Origin: Mobilitalea torta
GTDB taxonomy: Bacteria; Bacillota; Clostridia; Lachnospirales; Lachnospiraceae
DNA length: 64,000 nucleotides
Assembly (NCBI RefSeq): GCF_050433395.1
Contig: NZ_JBNPXH010000005.1
Location: forward strand, 62,001-126,000
Reading direction: 5' to 3'
This document shows, in pieces, positions 27,264 through 37,157 of this stretch. Positions within the stretch are counted from its first letter, which is position 1; every line of letters starts with the position of its first letter. A program made the translations under genes and the position numbers. Under the pieces are notes generated by a model, which was not told the DNA's origin, searched no databases, and worked only from the letters and a program-made list of their open reading frames with translations.

Positions 27264-27292
27264 ATTATAATCGATGATACAGAAAAATGCAA
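27264..27292 (-). promoter_or_regulatory. Consensus promoter of gltBD
   Basis: TTGCAT (27292-27287) and a perfect TATAAT (27269-27264) are 17 bases apart on the minus strand. The start would be near 27257, so the RNA begins about 6 bases before the hairpin at 27251-27212. Confidence 0.8.
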
Positions 27293-27356
27293 TCTTTTTT
27301 TGAAAATTTATTTACTTTATAAGTTTTTTATACATGTATACATTATTTTATTAAGT

Positions 27357-30300
27357 TTACTTCCCTTTCCTCACACCGTTCTTATCGACTTTATATCCGT
27401 CCACCGTCGTGTTTTTTGCAAGCGAACCGTCGGCATAAAAATAGTACCATTTCGTTTCAAGCTTCAGCCACTTCCCCGCAGCCATGATGCCGGCCCCAGT
27501 GAAGTAATACCGCTTGCTGTCGATGTCCTGCCAGCCGGTCAGCGCCCTGCCGTCTTTGTAGTACAGATATTGCCCGGCATCGTTGGACGCCCAGCCCTGG
27601 GCTGTGGCAGGATCGATGGTGAGCTTAATGTAACGATGAAGCAGCGCGCTGACTTCCCCGCGGGTAGCATAAGCTCCCGGGTTAAACTTATTTCCTTTGC
27701 CGCTCATCATGATGCCGGCCTGCTGCATGGCTGTTACCGCTGTTTTGTATGCCTTGCCGATACTGCGGCTGTCTGCATAGTCCGTTGCCTCGCGTACCGC
27801 GGGCAGCCAAAAGCCGGTTGCTTTGGCATAGTTCAGAATAATCGCCGCGATTTCCTCGCGGGTCAGCGCTCCGTCCGGCTTAAACCGGTCATTGCCGACC
27901 CCCTGCATGATATTATTCTGATATGCCCACTCAATATACGGGCGGAATTCGCTGTCCTTTTTTACATCGGCAAAGCTGTTTTGCAGATATGCTTTCTCAT
28001 CCACTCCCGCCAGTTTGCCGAGAGCTGCTGCCAGCACTTCTCTTGTCATGACCTTGTCAGGAGCAAACTTACTTTTCGATATGCCGGACAACAGCCCCCG
28101 GCCCGCCGCATAGTCAATGGAAGCCATCGCCCAATGCCCGCCGGTATCGGTAAAGAGTGCAGGGGAAGAGGTATAACCCACGCCATAGAAAGAGAAATGG
28201 CCGGTGGTGAAAATAATGCTCCTGCTGTTAGAATCATAGGCGGAATTCTCGAGACGGACGGCATTGCCCCCGGCATCCAGATAAACCGCATACAGATAAC
28301 CCTGCGCTTCCTTCCCGTCCGGCGTGTAGGGGAGGCGGATACGGACCCTGCCTTCTCCAAAATCCGTCACCTGCTTCTTTCCTTTTTGGTAACTGATCCC
28401 AAAGTCATAGACCGGCCGGCTGCCGATGATCTTCTTCGCCTTCTTGCCCAGCTTCGGAGCGTTCTTTCTTGCCGCGGTAAGCTGTATCTCTCCACCGGCC
28501 TGCCGATTGATCTGAGTGATAGCCGCAAGATCCAGGGAAAATACAATGCCCGGCTGGTCCGTCACAAATTCAATAACAGAGATTTTATTGCGGATGATCC
28601 TCTGCAAGGCTTCCTTTGACAAATTCACCTTAATGGAGGAGGCATCTTCCCCGCCGGTGGAAACGAGAATGGAAAGCCTGACGGCATCAGCGCCCTCACC
28701 CCCAGCTTCCGCCCCGGCGTTTTCAATGGCATCTAAAATATCCTGCTCCGTGATGCTGACGCTTGCATTGCCCCTGCCGTCAACCGCAGCTTTCTTTTTA
28801 ACCGTACCGGTAACCGGCGCGGTTGGGCCCGCAGCCGGAGTTACCTGCGGAGTCGGAGTTATCTGGGAGGAATTGCTGTCCTGCCCCCCGTCCCCTGTGC
28901 CGGAATTCCGATAAACTGTGACCTGCACCGTGCTGCCCACGCAGTCCTCAGGCGAGAGATAATCCAATATATCTGCGCTCTGGCTGTACCCGTCAACAGT
29001 CAGTATATGAAGGCTGATATCCGGTACCGCATAGGCCGATATAGCAGCGCTGCCCGGTTTCCTTGCGGTGACAATGCCTCTCTCGTCCACCGAAGCCACC
29101 GACGGATCAGAGGAACGGTAGACCATACAAAATTCCCCGGCGATCCCGGCGGGAAGAACGGATGCGGCAACGGACCGCTGGCTTCCTGCTGTCAGGCCAA
29201 AGGCGGCAAAGGGAAGCTTAACCCCCTCGGCAGCATTGATTTTCTCACCAAACAACGCCGTGATATCCTTTACCACCGTTCCGGTATAGCGAGCGAGAGG
29301 GGCACCGTTTTTCTCAATGCGAACCTCAATGGAGGCGCTGCCGCCCATGACCCCGTCTAGTGGCTCCAGATCGGTATTGGCTAATTCAAAAGCCTCCCTG
29401 AAAACAAGCAGACCGTCGGAGCCGGCTTTCTCTTCCAGAGGTACGCGCTTGACCTCACGGATGATATGATCCATGGAATCCACCAGATTGATTACCAGTT
29501 CCGCACCCAAAACCGGCTGGTTGCCTGTATTGACTACCTCGGCAAGAACTTGATAGGAGCTGCGTGCGATATGGTCCAGCCTGACCAGGTTATATTCCAG
29601 ACTGGCTGCGTAAGGGAAGGCGGCCTGGAATTCGCCGTATGTTTCGCCGGAAGCTCTGCCGTCGCTTTCCCCCGTCAGAACTGCATGGATCTCTAAATTA
29701 CGAAGTTCGTCCGGTACGGTCCACGTGATGCTCGCAGTACCTGTTTCTCCGGCATACAGTGCGCGTCCGGGCTGCGAGGAACCGATCCGCTGTCTGCTGC
29801 CATCCCGGACCCAGTAGAATTCAACGGTGGGCCGGATCAGCGGCAGCAGCCCCTGATTGGAAAAGGCGGCGGTAATATTCACCGTCTCTCCCGGCTTTGG
29901 AGCGGCAGGGCTGAAGGTGAGCGCATCCGTATCCGCTGTGACCCGGACGCCGGGCACCAGGGTCATGGTGACAAGACGCGCCGAGTCAGGTGCACTGAGA
30001 AGCATCTGATCTTCTTCGGAATACACCAGGTCGCTTTTTGAAGCAGCCAGAAGAATACGTCCGTCCGCCATCACATCCGCGCCGGCATCCTTGTAGCTGC
30101 CCGGACCGAAGCTGAGCTGTATCTTTTTGCTCCAGCGCCCGTATTCGATATCCGGATTGCTGAGGTTTTCGTAATCAGTCCGTGTATCCGCGCTTTCGTG
30201 TTCATCGGTAAAGTTTGCATCATAATCTTCATAATAAATAGAGGCGAAAATCTGATCCTCATGATATCTATTACCTGGGTCCAGCGCCTCCTGTGAGCCG

Positions 30301-33300
30301 GGCAGGACCCCGTCGGCATACCGGAGCGCTGATTCCGTCCAGAGCAGATAGAGCTTGCCGTCATCCCCGGCCAGAACCCTATAATCCTCGGCGGGGCTGT
30401 GCTGCTCCTCCGATTCCAGAGCGATATGCGGATGCATGGGCAGGGCTTCCTTGGTAATCAGGTCCGTAGCCCCGGTGCCGGCCTCACCCAGGCCCGAAGT
30501 GTCAAGCAGCAGTCCCGGGTCCAGCAGTACATCGGCCTTGACATAGTGAATCTCACTGTCCGCCGCATAAAAGAGGTATACCGAATTTTCATAGGGTACC
30601 AGCTGCGGCCTGCCGTCGGCACGGAGCGGCTCGCCGGGATAGAGATCGGATGCCTTGATGGGTTTCGTAAAACTGTTATCCGCAAAGCGGTAGGTTGTCA
30701 GATAAATGTCCCGATCCTCCAGGGTGGAGAGGTCATTGTCCATATCCACCGTGTATGCAAGGTAAGCCGTTCCGTCCTTGAACGCGGTGGTCAGGTCATA
30801 AACCAGCGGATCGGTGATTCTTCCTCCGGGTAGGCTGGGATCAATTATTTCGGTATCCAGGAATTTCTGTCCGTACCAGAGGGCTTCCCACCTTGCTTTT
30901 TCCTCGGCATTACCGGTATCCACACCATCAGGATAGCCGGTCTCTTCATAAGTCAGGAATCTGCCGGCAGTTGTGTCGTAGATCAGGTAAGCCACGGTGG
31001 AGTAGGATTTCTGCGTGTCAAACAGATCGTTGGCGCTGAAGGTCCTGCCAGTATCCGAGGTGTAGTCGGACTTGGTATAGACGAGCAGCAGCTTTTTGGT
31101 AACAGGGTCATATACAGCATTGCCGTGTTCATCGGAGGTATAGTCGCCCGCAATGAATTTTCCCGGGTTTTTTGGGTCGGGAATATCGGTGTATTTGGTG
31201 ATCCTGATTGCCTCTCCCTCAAATGCTCCTGAAGCCTTGTCGAAAAACCGCATATCCAGCTCGTTGGCTTCCAGCATTTCTTCCATGGTGATAGGATTGC
31301 TGCTGTCGATCTCCTGATTCAACGAGGAGTACAGGCAGAGGATTTTATCTCCCAGATCAGCCAGTCTTGGATTGGAGTCCAGCGTGCCGTCCTCGGAAAG
31401 AATGACCGGTTCGGACCAGGTATACCCGTTGTCATGGGAGACGGAGTAGGACAGAGCGGCGCTATTGTAGTCCGAGCGGCCCGGATCGTCATCGGTAAAT
31501 ACCATGAGGATGCTGTCTGCATCAATCCGCATCAGCTGAATATCAGGGTCAGGGTAGATTCCGCTTTGCAGTGTATTGGATGACAGCAGTGGTCCGGCAT
31601 CCTCCAACAGAGGTTCCGAGCCGAGCCATCCGCTCCGCTTATCCAGATAGGTTCTGGAAGCCGGCGCAAAGGTGAGTTGCTCGGAATCCTCATCCTCTGC
31701 CGTAAGCATCATCCTTCTGTCCGAGCTGCCGAAGAGGTTGATGGTTCCCTGGCCAAGGGACTTCTCATATACAGGGATACCCAGCACCTTGACTGTAATT
31801 TTGCCGGAAAGCTTCAGCGTTCCGGAATTGTCTCTGTCGGTAGCGAAAATCAGTGTGAACTCTGCTTTTCCGTTGACGGCAACCTCTCCGATGCTGTAGT
31901 CCCCTGAGATAGTCAGGCTGATGTAGGGCTTCATAATGAGCCCGCCGTTCACGTTGAATTTATAATTGTAGCTTTTAAACAGATCGGAATCATAATAAGG
32001 ATAGTTGCCGAACTCATCTGCATAAACCCGGAGGGGCTCTGTCGCTCCGATGGGCGTGATGGGTGTGATGGCGATATATCCTGTAACCGAACCTCCTACT
32101 TCCAGGGTGGTCGTGACGGTGAGCCCGATAGGAAGGGAGACGGAAATATTGGTCTTGAGACTGTCGGTCAGCGTAACCATCAGCAGCAGCCGGTTGAAAT
32201 AGTAGGGTGAGCCTGAGCCTGCCGGACGGGTGGCGTCATACTTGATTTTCATCTCAAGACTGACGTTCACCGAAAGGTTATTGCTGAGGGTGGATTTCGT
32301 TTTGACATTGGTGTCTTTTTTCTTTGCGGAGTCCTTATTGTTGATTTTATCGATTCCATTCTTTTGATTTTCAATATCTTCAACTGTAATCCTTATCTTA
32401 TCGTCGTCCTTCTTTTTATCCTTTCCGGTTTCCTTGAGAATTTTGTTATACTCGTCAAAGGCATGCTCATAGCCCATGGTGATGGTGATGTCGTCCTTAT
32501 CCATGGAGACATCCTCAAAGTGGGCGAGACCCAGATCGAGAGCGCCCATGACAGTTCCAAAGATGGGAACGGACTTCTGCGCATCCGCCGCAAAGGACGG
32601 AAGCACGGAGGAAGCGGGAAGCGGAGGGCGCAGCTCGAAGCCGGTGTCATATTCAATGCTTCTTCCCCCGGTCTGGTCGATGAGCTGTACTACGAGCCGG
32701 TCATTTTGTGAAAAGGTTTCCTGGAGATCGCCGACGGTATACTTGATACGGTTTAAGTCCGCCGCCACAACCTGGCTGGATTTCAGCGTGCCATTGAGAC
32801 TATATACCCGGAAGTCGGCTCCCGCCACCCGAAGGTTGTTCTCAAGAGAAGCTGTCAGCAGTTCAAAGGTCACTTTCTTCCCCTTTTTGACCATAATAAC
32901 ACTGCCTGCCACCGTGCCGTCCTTTTCGCTTTGGGGATAGGCATTGATTCTTACCGGCTTCATGCTGGTAAAGGTGGGCAGGACGTATGGAAGGCCGGAG
33001 GCGGAGGGATTGATTTTATCCACAAAGAAGGAGGAACCGCCCTGGCTTATGCCGAGGATATAAAAGGCATTCTTGATGACACCCGATACGTCGAAGGAGA
33101 ATTTGCCGGTATCTTCTGTTGAGGCTTCATAGCCGATCTGGGCATCCGGATTGGTAGGATCATAGCTTCCGCCCATTTTAACGGTTGCCCCGGCAACCGG
33201 CATCAGCTTATATCCGTTTTTGTCCATGGTAAAGCCGTTGCGGATGTCGTACTTCCTTGTAAGTACATAACCGGTTACCTTTCCGCTGAAGGTAAGCTGC

Positions 33301-36194
33301 CCCGAAAGCGGGACAAAATTGTAGTAAAACAGGGGCTGGGGCTGATTCACCTTGTAGCTTAAGAAATCGCCGAAGAGGGGGAGATTGTATTCCGCATCCA
33401 TAAGGTCGTCCTGATTGTAATCATACATCCGGTACAGCTTGCCGTTGGCATCACGCACTTCACGGTCATCCAATACGCCGTTGCCGTTGGTATCACCGGT
33501 CCGGTTGGCCCATTGCGTCGTGTAACCCTTCGGAGGAATCACAATAATCTCGATGGGCTTGCCGGATTCAATCCCGGTCAGGCGTCCCTCCTCTTCAAAG
33601 GTAATATAGTCGGGCCTCTCCTTATGGAGGTTATAGTTGATGGCCAGATTGCCGCGAAGCCCGGGGCTTGCGTCAGGGTCCGGCTTGACAGAGAAAGCCC
33701 GCTCCCCGAAGATGGGTGTGACGGTGACCGCTTCGGACAGAGTAAGGGTAACAATTCCCGCGTCGTGTGCGTCGGTGGCCTCCGTCACAGTCCTGCCGCC
33801 TGCATCGCTGCCATTGCCAAGGGTGACATAATAGCCGGTGACTGCCTGGCTGCCATTGCCCACGCCGGTCAGGATAACCTTATCGCCAACATGAAGCGTG
33901 ATCTCATCCGTATTGTTTTTTGTGAAGGTTTTGCTTGCCGATCCGTCGTCAAAGGCGACGCCAAGTACCTGGCCTTTGCCGGTATCGGTATCCTCCAGGC
34001 GGACTGTCAGCGACGCCTCATCTCGGACGAACACCGGCTGGACCAGGAGAGTTTCGCCCATACTGTAACCGTTGTATTCGATCAGAAAATCGTTGTCGAT
34101 GACAAGCTGACCCCCGTTTTTACTCATGGGGTAGGTTTTATAGTTTGCATTTTTGAAATCGGTGTTATTCCAAAAACGGAGCTCCTTCAGGTAAAAGCCG
34201 GGTTTTACGTTTTTGGTCGTCACATTGAATAGGAAGTGATCCTCCGAGGTATAGAAGTCCTTGACCTTCCGGCCCTGATCGTCGGTAATTTCAATCTCAC
34301 CCACAGGCCCGGTTTCCTTTTCGCACTCATCCTTGCTGAAATCAAAGGTATAGATTGAGTCACTGTATGGGTATATTTGAAAATTAAAATGGCGGAAATT
34401 CAGGGTGATACCGTAAAGCCGCATCGCTGCGTAATCTCTGTCGCCGTTGCGGATATTAAGAGAAAGGCGGAAGGGATCGGCGCCGATATTGGCCATGGTC
34501 ATAATCATGCCAGGATCTGCGGAATTACGGGCCATCACCGGCAGGTTTGTTTTTTTGTCATCATATCCGTTTCGTCCGTATAGCAGATTTCTGGAGACAT
34601 AGAAGGTTGGAGCTAATATTGTTTTATTATAGAAGGGAACTTTTTTTTCTTCTTTGATTTCACTTATGAAGTACGCATCGATCCATACATCGAAGTTATT
34701 CTCCTTTTTGAGTTTATACAGAGTGATATCGGTGGTGATTGAGTTCAGCATGCTTTTGTACAGGGTTCTGTTCAGATCCACGCCGGCGTAGATGCTGTCG
34801 TGCTGGATGTTGACCTCGTACCAGCCGCCGGAGTTGACAAAGAACTTGCCCTTATTACTGCCGACATTCGTGTAGTTGGCAGCCTCCTTGCCATATTTGA
34901 TCTGGGACTTGCCCAGGGTTATGCCCGGATCATCCGCCAGAAGGGAGGGTGCGGCAGGGAGGGAGGATGCGGATGCCCTCAGGGCTGCAATTTCTTCCTG
35001 TAAGGGCTGTACCGCTTTCGGGATCAGCACCTGTACGGAGTTATCTCCGGATAACTGGCAGGATTCGTTGGGCTCGACACACACGAAGAAGGTCTTTACA
35101 AGATCACTTTCATTATTCCTGACGGGGACCGAGACCTCCAGCTGCTCCTGCCCTGGCAGGAAAAGGAAGCTCTGGTTCAGCGGGGTGTAATCGATGCCGG
35201 AGGCCGCACTGCCGTCAAGGGTGGAAATCTGTCCTCCGGCATAGTAGTTGAGACCGGAGGTGCGGGTCAGCGTGATCGTTGCAGCTTCACTTCCGGCAGT
35301 GCAGTTATATGACGAAAAGCTGATTACGGGCTTCTCATAGGGTTCGTCGTCGAGAATATTGATGGTGCTGTCCTTTTGTGAGCCGATGACTCCGCCTCCC
35401 GTGACATTGGTGATGACCAGAATGATCTGTTCGTCGGCTTCGGGGATGGTATCGTTCAAAATATCTATGTAAATGCTCCTGGTACGTTCGCCGTCGCCAA
35501 AGGAAAGGGTGAATTCCGTTCCGGGCAGCTGTGCGTAATAATCCATCGCGGCCTGCCGTGCCGTATTGACCAGCTCGGATTTCTCCCGGTCGGTATAGGC
35601 GAACTTGCTCCTGTCTGATTCAACGCCCGTGGCCTGCTGCCGGGCGGCCCGCAAACCGGTGATCGCGGTGCCGGTTACTGCTGTTTCAGAGACTGCCCCA
35701 GAGGAGGCTGTGGCAAGGGATTCGGATGTTGCAGGTGTTCCGGATGCAGACTGGCTGCCCGCATCCTGCACGGTGGAAGGAGAGATGCCGTAGCTCCAGG
35801 CTGCACCGCTTACACTGGAGGTTTCATCCAGCAGCGTCAACCCCTCCTGGCCGGAGATCTCCCGTATGTATAATGATTCGGGAATACTCAGGCTATAGTC
35901 CTGGCCGATTTTGGCCGAAATATCGATTGCCTTCAAGGTAACCTCAACACGCCCCGCCGTACCGCCCTGGCGTATCACCTCAGTAACGGTCCGGCCGCTG
36001 TTTTCATTAGCTTCAATTGCGATTGAGGCCAGACTGAAGGAACCGTTGGGATTGGCCGATTCAAATTCGTCCGAAATCCGCAGCAATTCTTCTGCCGCAT
36101 CGGATGCGTCTGCCGCCAATGCCGTGACAGGCGGCATTGTGGACAGCATAACCACTGTAAGTATGACTGATAAAACTCTTTTCATAGATTTCAT
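27357..36194 (-). CDS. Giant multidomain cell-surface protein (Calx-beta, Asp-box, CARDB, Big_2, SLH, choline-binding-like repeats)
   Basis: The 2945-residue protein has a signal peptide ending ALAADA. Two Calx-beta-like regions lie at about 50-130 and 230-400 (NDTIPEADEQI; TSGLNYYAGGQIST). A middle section includes a Ca-site-like stretch (TGDTNGNGVLDDREV). An Asp-box repeat typical of sialidase propellers (SHDNGYTWSEP) is followed by several propeller-like strands. A CARDB-like domain, a Big_2-like domain and a Thr/Pro linker follow. Three SLH domains (FTDTGGHWAMASIDYA; FADVKKDSEF...; TDYADSRSIG) anchor it to the cell wall, and YYxDG-type wall-binding repeats end the protein. ATG 36194 is chosen by GGAGAGAGG upstream; a GTG at 36200 is also possible. 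Substrate or ligand is unknown. No terminator is seen right after the stop other than the hairpin at 27251-27210. Confidence 0.9.
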   Translation of the reverse strand: MKSMKRVLSVILTVVMLSTMPPVTALAADASDAAEELLRISDEFESANPNGSFSLASIAIEANENSGRTVTEVIRQGGTAGRVEVTLKAIDISAKIGQDYSLSIPESLYIREISGQEGLTLLDETSSVSGAAWSYGISPSTVQDAGSQSASGTPATSESLATASSGAVSETAVTGTAITGLRAARQQATGVESDRSKFAYTDREKSELVNTARQAAMDYYAQLPGTEFTLSFGDGERTRSIYIDILNDTIPEADEQIILVITNVTGGGVIGSQKDSTINILDDEPYEKPVISFSSYNCTAGSEAATITLTRTSGLNYYAGGQISTLDGSAASGIDYTPLNQSFLFLPGQEQLEVSVPVRNNESDLVKTFFVCVEPNESCQLSGDNSVQVLIPKAVQPLQEEIAALRASASSLPAAPSLLADDPGITLGKSQIKYGKEAANYTNVGSNKGKFFVNSGGWYEVNIQHDSIYAGVDLNRTLYKSMLNSITTDITLYKLKKENNFDVWIDAYFISEIKEEKKVPFYNKTILAPTFYVSRNLLYGRNGYDDKKTNLPVMARNSADPGMIMTMANIGADPFRLSLNIRNGDRDYAAMRLYGITLNFRHFNFQIYPYSDSIYTFDFSKDECEKETGPVGEIEITDDQGRKVKDFYTSEDHFLFNVTTKNVKPGFYLKELRFWNNTDFKNANYKTYPMSKNGGQLVIDNDFLIEYNGYSMGETLLVQPVFVRDEASLTVRLEDTDTGKGQVLGVAFDDGSASKTFTKNNTDEITLHVGDKVILTGVGNGSQAVTGYYVTLGNGSDAGGRTVTEATDAHDAGIVTLTLSEAVTVTPIFGERAFSVKPDPDASPGLRGNLAINYNLHKERPDYITFEEEGRLTGIESGKPIEIIVIPPKGYTTQWANRTGDTNGNGVLDDREVRDANGKLYRMYDYNQDDLMDAEYNLPLFGDFLSYKVNQPQPLFYYNFVPLSGQLTFSGKVTGYVLTRKYDIRNGFTMDKNGYKLMPVAGATVKMGGSYDPTNPDAQIGYEASTEDTGKFSFDVSGVIKNAFYILGISQGGSSFFVDKINPSASGLPYVLPTFTSMKPVRINAYPQSEKDGTVAGSVIMVKKGKKVTFELLTASLENNLRVAGADFRVYSLNGTLKSSQVVAADLNRIKYTVGDLQETFSQNDRLVVQLIDQTGGRSIEYDTGFELRPPLPASSVLPSFAADAQKSVPIFGTVMGALDLGLAHFEDVSMDKDDITITMGYEHAFDEYNKILKETGKDKKKDDDKIRITVEDIENQKNGIDKINNKDSAKKKDTNVKTKSTLSNNLSVNVSLEMKIKYDATRPAGSGSPYYFNRLLLMVTLTDSLKTNISVSLPIGLTVTTTLEVGGSVTGYIAITPITPIGATEPLRVYADEFGNYPYYDSDLFKSYNYKFNVNGGLIMKPYISLTISGDYSIGEVAVNGKAEFTLIFATDRDNSGTLKLSGKITVKVLGIPVYEKSLGQGTINLFGSSDRRMMLTAEDEDSEQLTFAPASRTYLDKRSGWLGSEPLLEDAGPLLSSNTLQSGIYPDPDIQLMRIDADSILMVFTDDDPGRSDYNSAALSYSVSHDNGYTWSEPVILSEDGTLDSNPRLADLGDKILCLYSSLNQEIDSSNPITMEEMLEANELDMRFFDKASGAFEGEAIRITKYTDIPDPKNPGKFIAGDYTSDEHGNAVYDPVTKKLLLVYTKSDYTSDTGRTFSANDLFDTQKSYSTVAYLIYDTTAGRFLTYEETGYPDGVDTGNAEEKARWEALWYGQKFLDTEIIDPSLPGGRITDPLVYDLTTAFKDGTAYLAYTVDMDNDLSTLEDRDIYLTTYRFADNSFTKPIKASDLYPGEPLRADGRPQLVPYENSVYLFYAADSEIHYVKADVLLDPGLLLDTSGLGEAGTGATDLITKEALPMHPHIALESEEQHSPAEDYRVLAGDDGKLYLLWTESALRYADGVLPGSQEALDPGNRYHEDQIFASIYYEDYDANFTDEHESADTRTDYENLSNPDIEYGRWSKKIQLSFGPGSYKDAGADVMADGRILLAASKSDLVYSEEDQMLLSAPDSARLVTMTLVPGVRVTADTDALTFSPAAPKPGETVNITAAFSNQGLLPLIRPTVEFYWVRDGSRQRIGSSQPGRALYAGETGTASITWTVPDELRNLEIHAVLTGESDGRASGETYGEFQAAFPYAASLEYNLVRLDHIARSSYQVLAEVVNTGNQPVLGAELVINLVDSMDHIIREVKRVPLEEKAGSDGLLVFREAFELANTDLEPLDGVMGGSASIEVRIEKNGAPLARYTGTVVKDITALFGEKINAAEGVKLPFAAFGLTAGSQRSVAASVLPAGIAGEFCMVYRSSDPSVASVDERGIVTARKPGSAAISAYAVPDISLHILTVDGYSQSADILDYLSPEDCVGSTVQVTVYRNSGTGDGGQDSNSSQITPTPQVTPAAGPTAPVTGTVKKKAAVDGRGNASVSITEQDILDAIENAGAEAGGEGADAVRLSILVSTGGEDASSIKVNLSKEALQRIIRNKISVIEFVTDQPGIVFSLDLAAITQINRQAGGEIQLTAARKNAPKLGKKAKKIIGSRPVYDFGISYQKGKKQVTDFGEGRVRIRLPYTPDGKEAQGYLYAVYLDAGGNAVRLENSAYDSNSRSIIFTTGHFSFYGVGYTSSPALFTDTGGHWAMASIDYAAGRGLLSGISKSKFAPDKVMTREVLAAALGKLAGVDEKAYLQNSFADVKKDSEFRPYIEWAYQNNIMQGVGNDRFKPDGALTREEIAAIILNYAKATGFWLPAVREATDYADSRSIGKAYKTAVTAMQQAGIMMSGKGNKFNPGAYATRGEVSALLHRYIKLTIDPATAQGWASNDAGQYLYYKDGRALTGWQDIDSKRYYFTGAGIMAAGKWLKLETKWYYFYADGSLAKNTTVDGYKVDKNGVRKGK

Positions 36195-36229
36195 ATACAC
36201 CTCTCTCCTTGCTATAATGCCCTCGGCAT

Positions 36230-36235
36230 ATTATA
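36230..36235 (-). promoter_or_regulatory. Candidate -10 element of the giant surface-protein gene
   Basis: TATAAT is read on the minus strand at 36235-36230, about 35 bases before the ATG. The matching -35 (near ATGATA, 36258-36253) is weak, so an activator or another factor may be needed. Confidence 0.45.
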
Positions 36236-36272
36236 ATTGATGCATGGTACATTATCATGACAGATACATTTT

Positions 36273-36301
36273 AATGACATAGTTCAGTGAACAGTGTCAT
36301 T
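36273..36301. promoter_or_regulatory. 29-bp inverted repeat, likely operator of the TetR regulator
   Basis: AATGACA-TAG-TTCA, one central base, then TGAA-CAG-TGTCATT gives two 14-base arms with two mismatches. It lies in the divergent space between the giant surface-protein gene and the TetR gene, where such regulators usually bind. A further ATGACA copy lies at 36257-36262. Confidence 0.75.
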
Positions 36302-36349
36302 ATATCATATCCTTCTATTTTTTTCAAGAAAAGGAAAGAGGTAAAGTTG

Positions 36350-36979
36350 ATGAAAAAGGAAAAATCTACCCGCCGGAAAGAACAGGGTGACGCAACTAAG
36401 AAAAGGATATATGAAGCTGCGCAGAAGCTTTTTACCGAACACGGTATCGACAGTGTCAGCGTAGACGATATCGTGCAGGAAGTGGGCGTGGCCAGAGGAA
36501 CCTTCTATGTACACTTCGAATCAAAGGATATGCTGATTTCATCGCTGATTTCCGATTATGTGAGCAGAGTGGATCTGGATTATGAGAACTATGTAAAAAC
36601 CCTGTCTCCCGACACACCAACCCAGGAGGTCTTGATTTTGGCCATCAGCAAAATCTGCGATGTCATCGAGCACACCTTCGGTTGTGAAATCTTCCGGACC
36701 CTCTACCGAGTGCAGCTTACCGGGGCACATGTGCAGGAGACCGCAGGCTATAACCGGACTCTGTATCAATTGCTCGCTTCCATACTTCAGAGGGGAATCG
36801 ACCGGGGTGAATTTCAAGGATTTCTTCCGGCAGAAACCCTTTCCCGCCACCTGGTCCTGGCAATGCGGGGTCTCGTCTATGAATGGTGCATCCGCTATCC
36901 CGATTTCAATTTTAAAGAGCAGATTCTGGAGCATTTTACGATACTTCTGGAAGGCATAAAGCAAAATACTCTCTCCTGA
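36350..36979 (+). CDS. TetR/AcrR family transcriptional regulator
   Basis: The 209-residue protein has an N-terminal TetR helix-turn-helix: RIYEAAQKLFTEHGIDSVSVDDI, then VARGTFYVHFESK, in about residues 15-62. A helical ligand-binding domain of about 140 residues follows. ATG 36350 is chosen because GAGG lies 8 bases upstream; a frame back to 36287 would overlap the operator. It is divergent from the giant surface-protein gene with the 29-bp inverted repeat between them, so it probably controls that gene and itself. The ligand is unknown. Confidence 0.93.
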   Translation: MKKEKSTRRKEQGDATKKRIYEAAQKLFTEHGIDSVSVDDIVQEVGVARGTFYVHFESKDMLISSLISDYVSRVDLDYENYVKTLSPDTPTQEVLILAISKICDVIEHTFGCEIFRTLYRVQLTGAHVQETAGYNRTLYQLLASILQRGIDRGEFQGFLPAETLSRHLVLAMRGLVYEWCIRYPDFNFKEQILEHFTILLEGIKQNTLS

Positions 36980-37066
36980 GGCATTCGAAAATCAGCGAAA
37001 GACTTGGAAAAGGAAAGCAATAAAATATAGGCAAAGCGAAAGAGCTCCAGATTCATGACGGCGTTA

Positions 37067-37106
37067 AAACAGCCGTCCGGCTCTCAATAGGAGAGACAGG
37101 ACGGCT
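37067..37106 (-). terminator. Intrinsic terminator after the anti-sigma factor gene
   Basis: On the minus strand, AGCCGTCC-TG-TCTCTC pairs with GAGAG-CC-GGACGGCT (arms at 37106-37099 and 37078-37071), followed by GTTTT. It lies about 50 bases after the stop at 37158. On the plus strand it may also end the TetR transcript, but without a T-run. Confidence 0.75.
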
Positions 37107-37157
37107 GCTATGGGTCAGTAATCTGCTTTTTGTCCGGATCGGCGGCTCCGATCCTGC

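Noticed and set aside
27198..28619. 473-codon plus-strand frame
   Set aside because: It is antisense to the SLH end of the giant surface protein and begins inside the gltBD leader hairpin.
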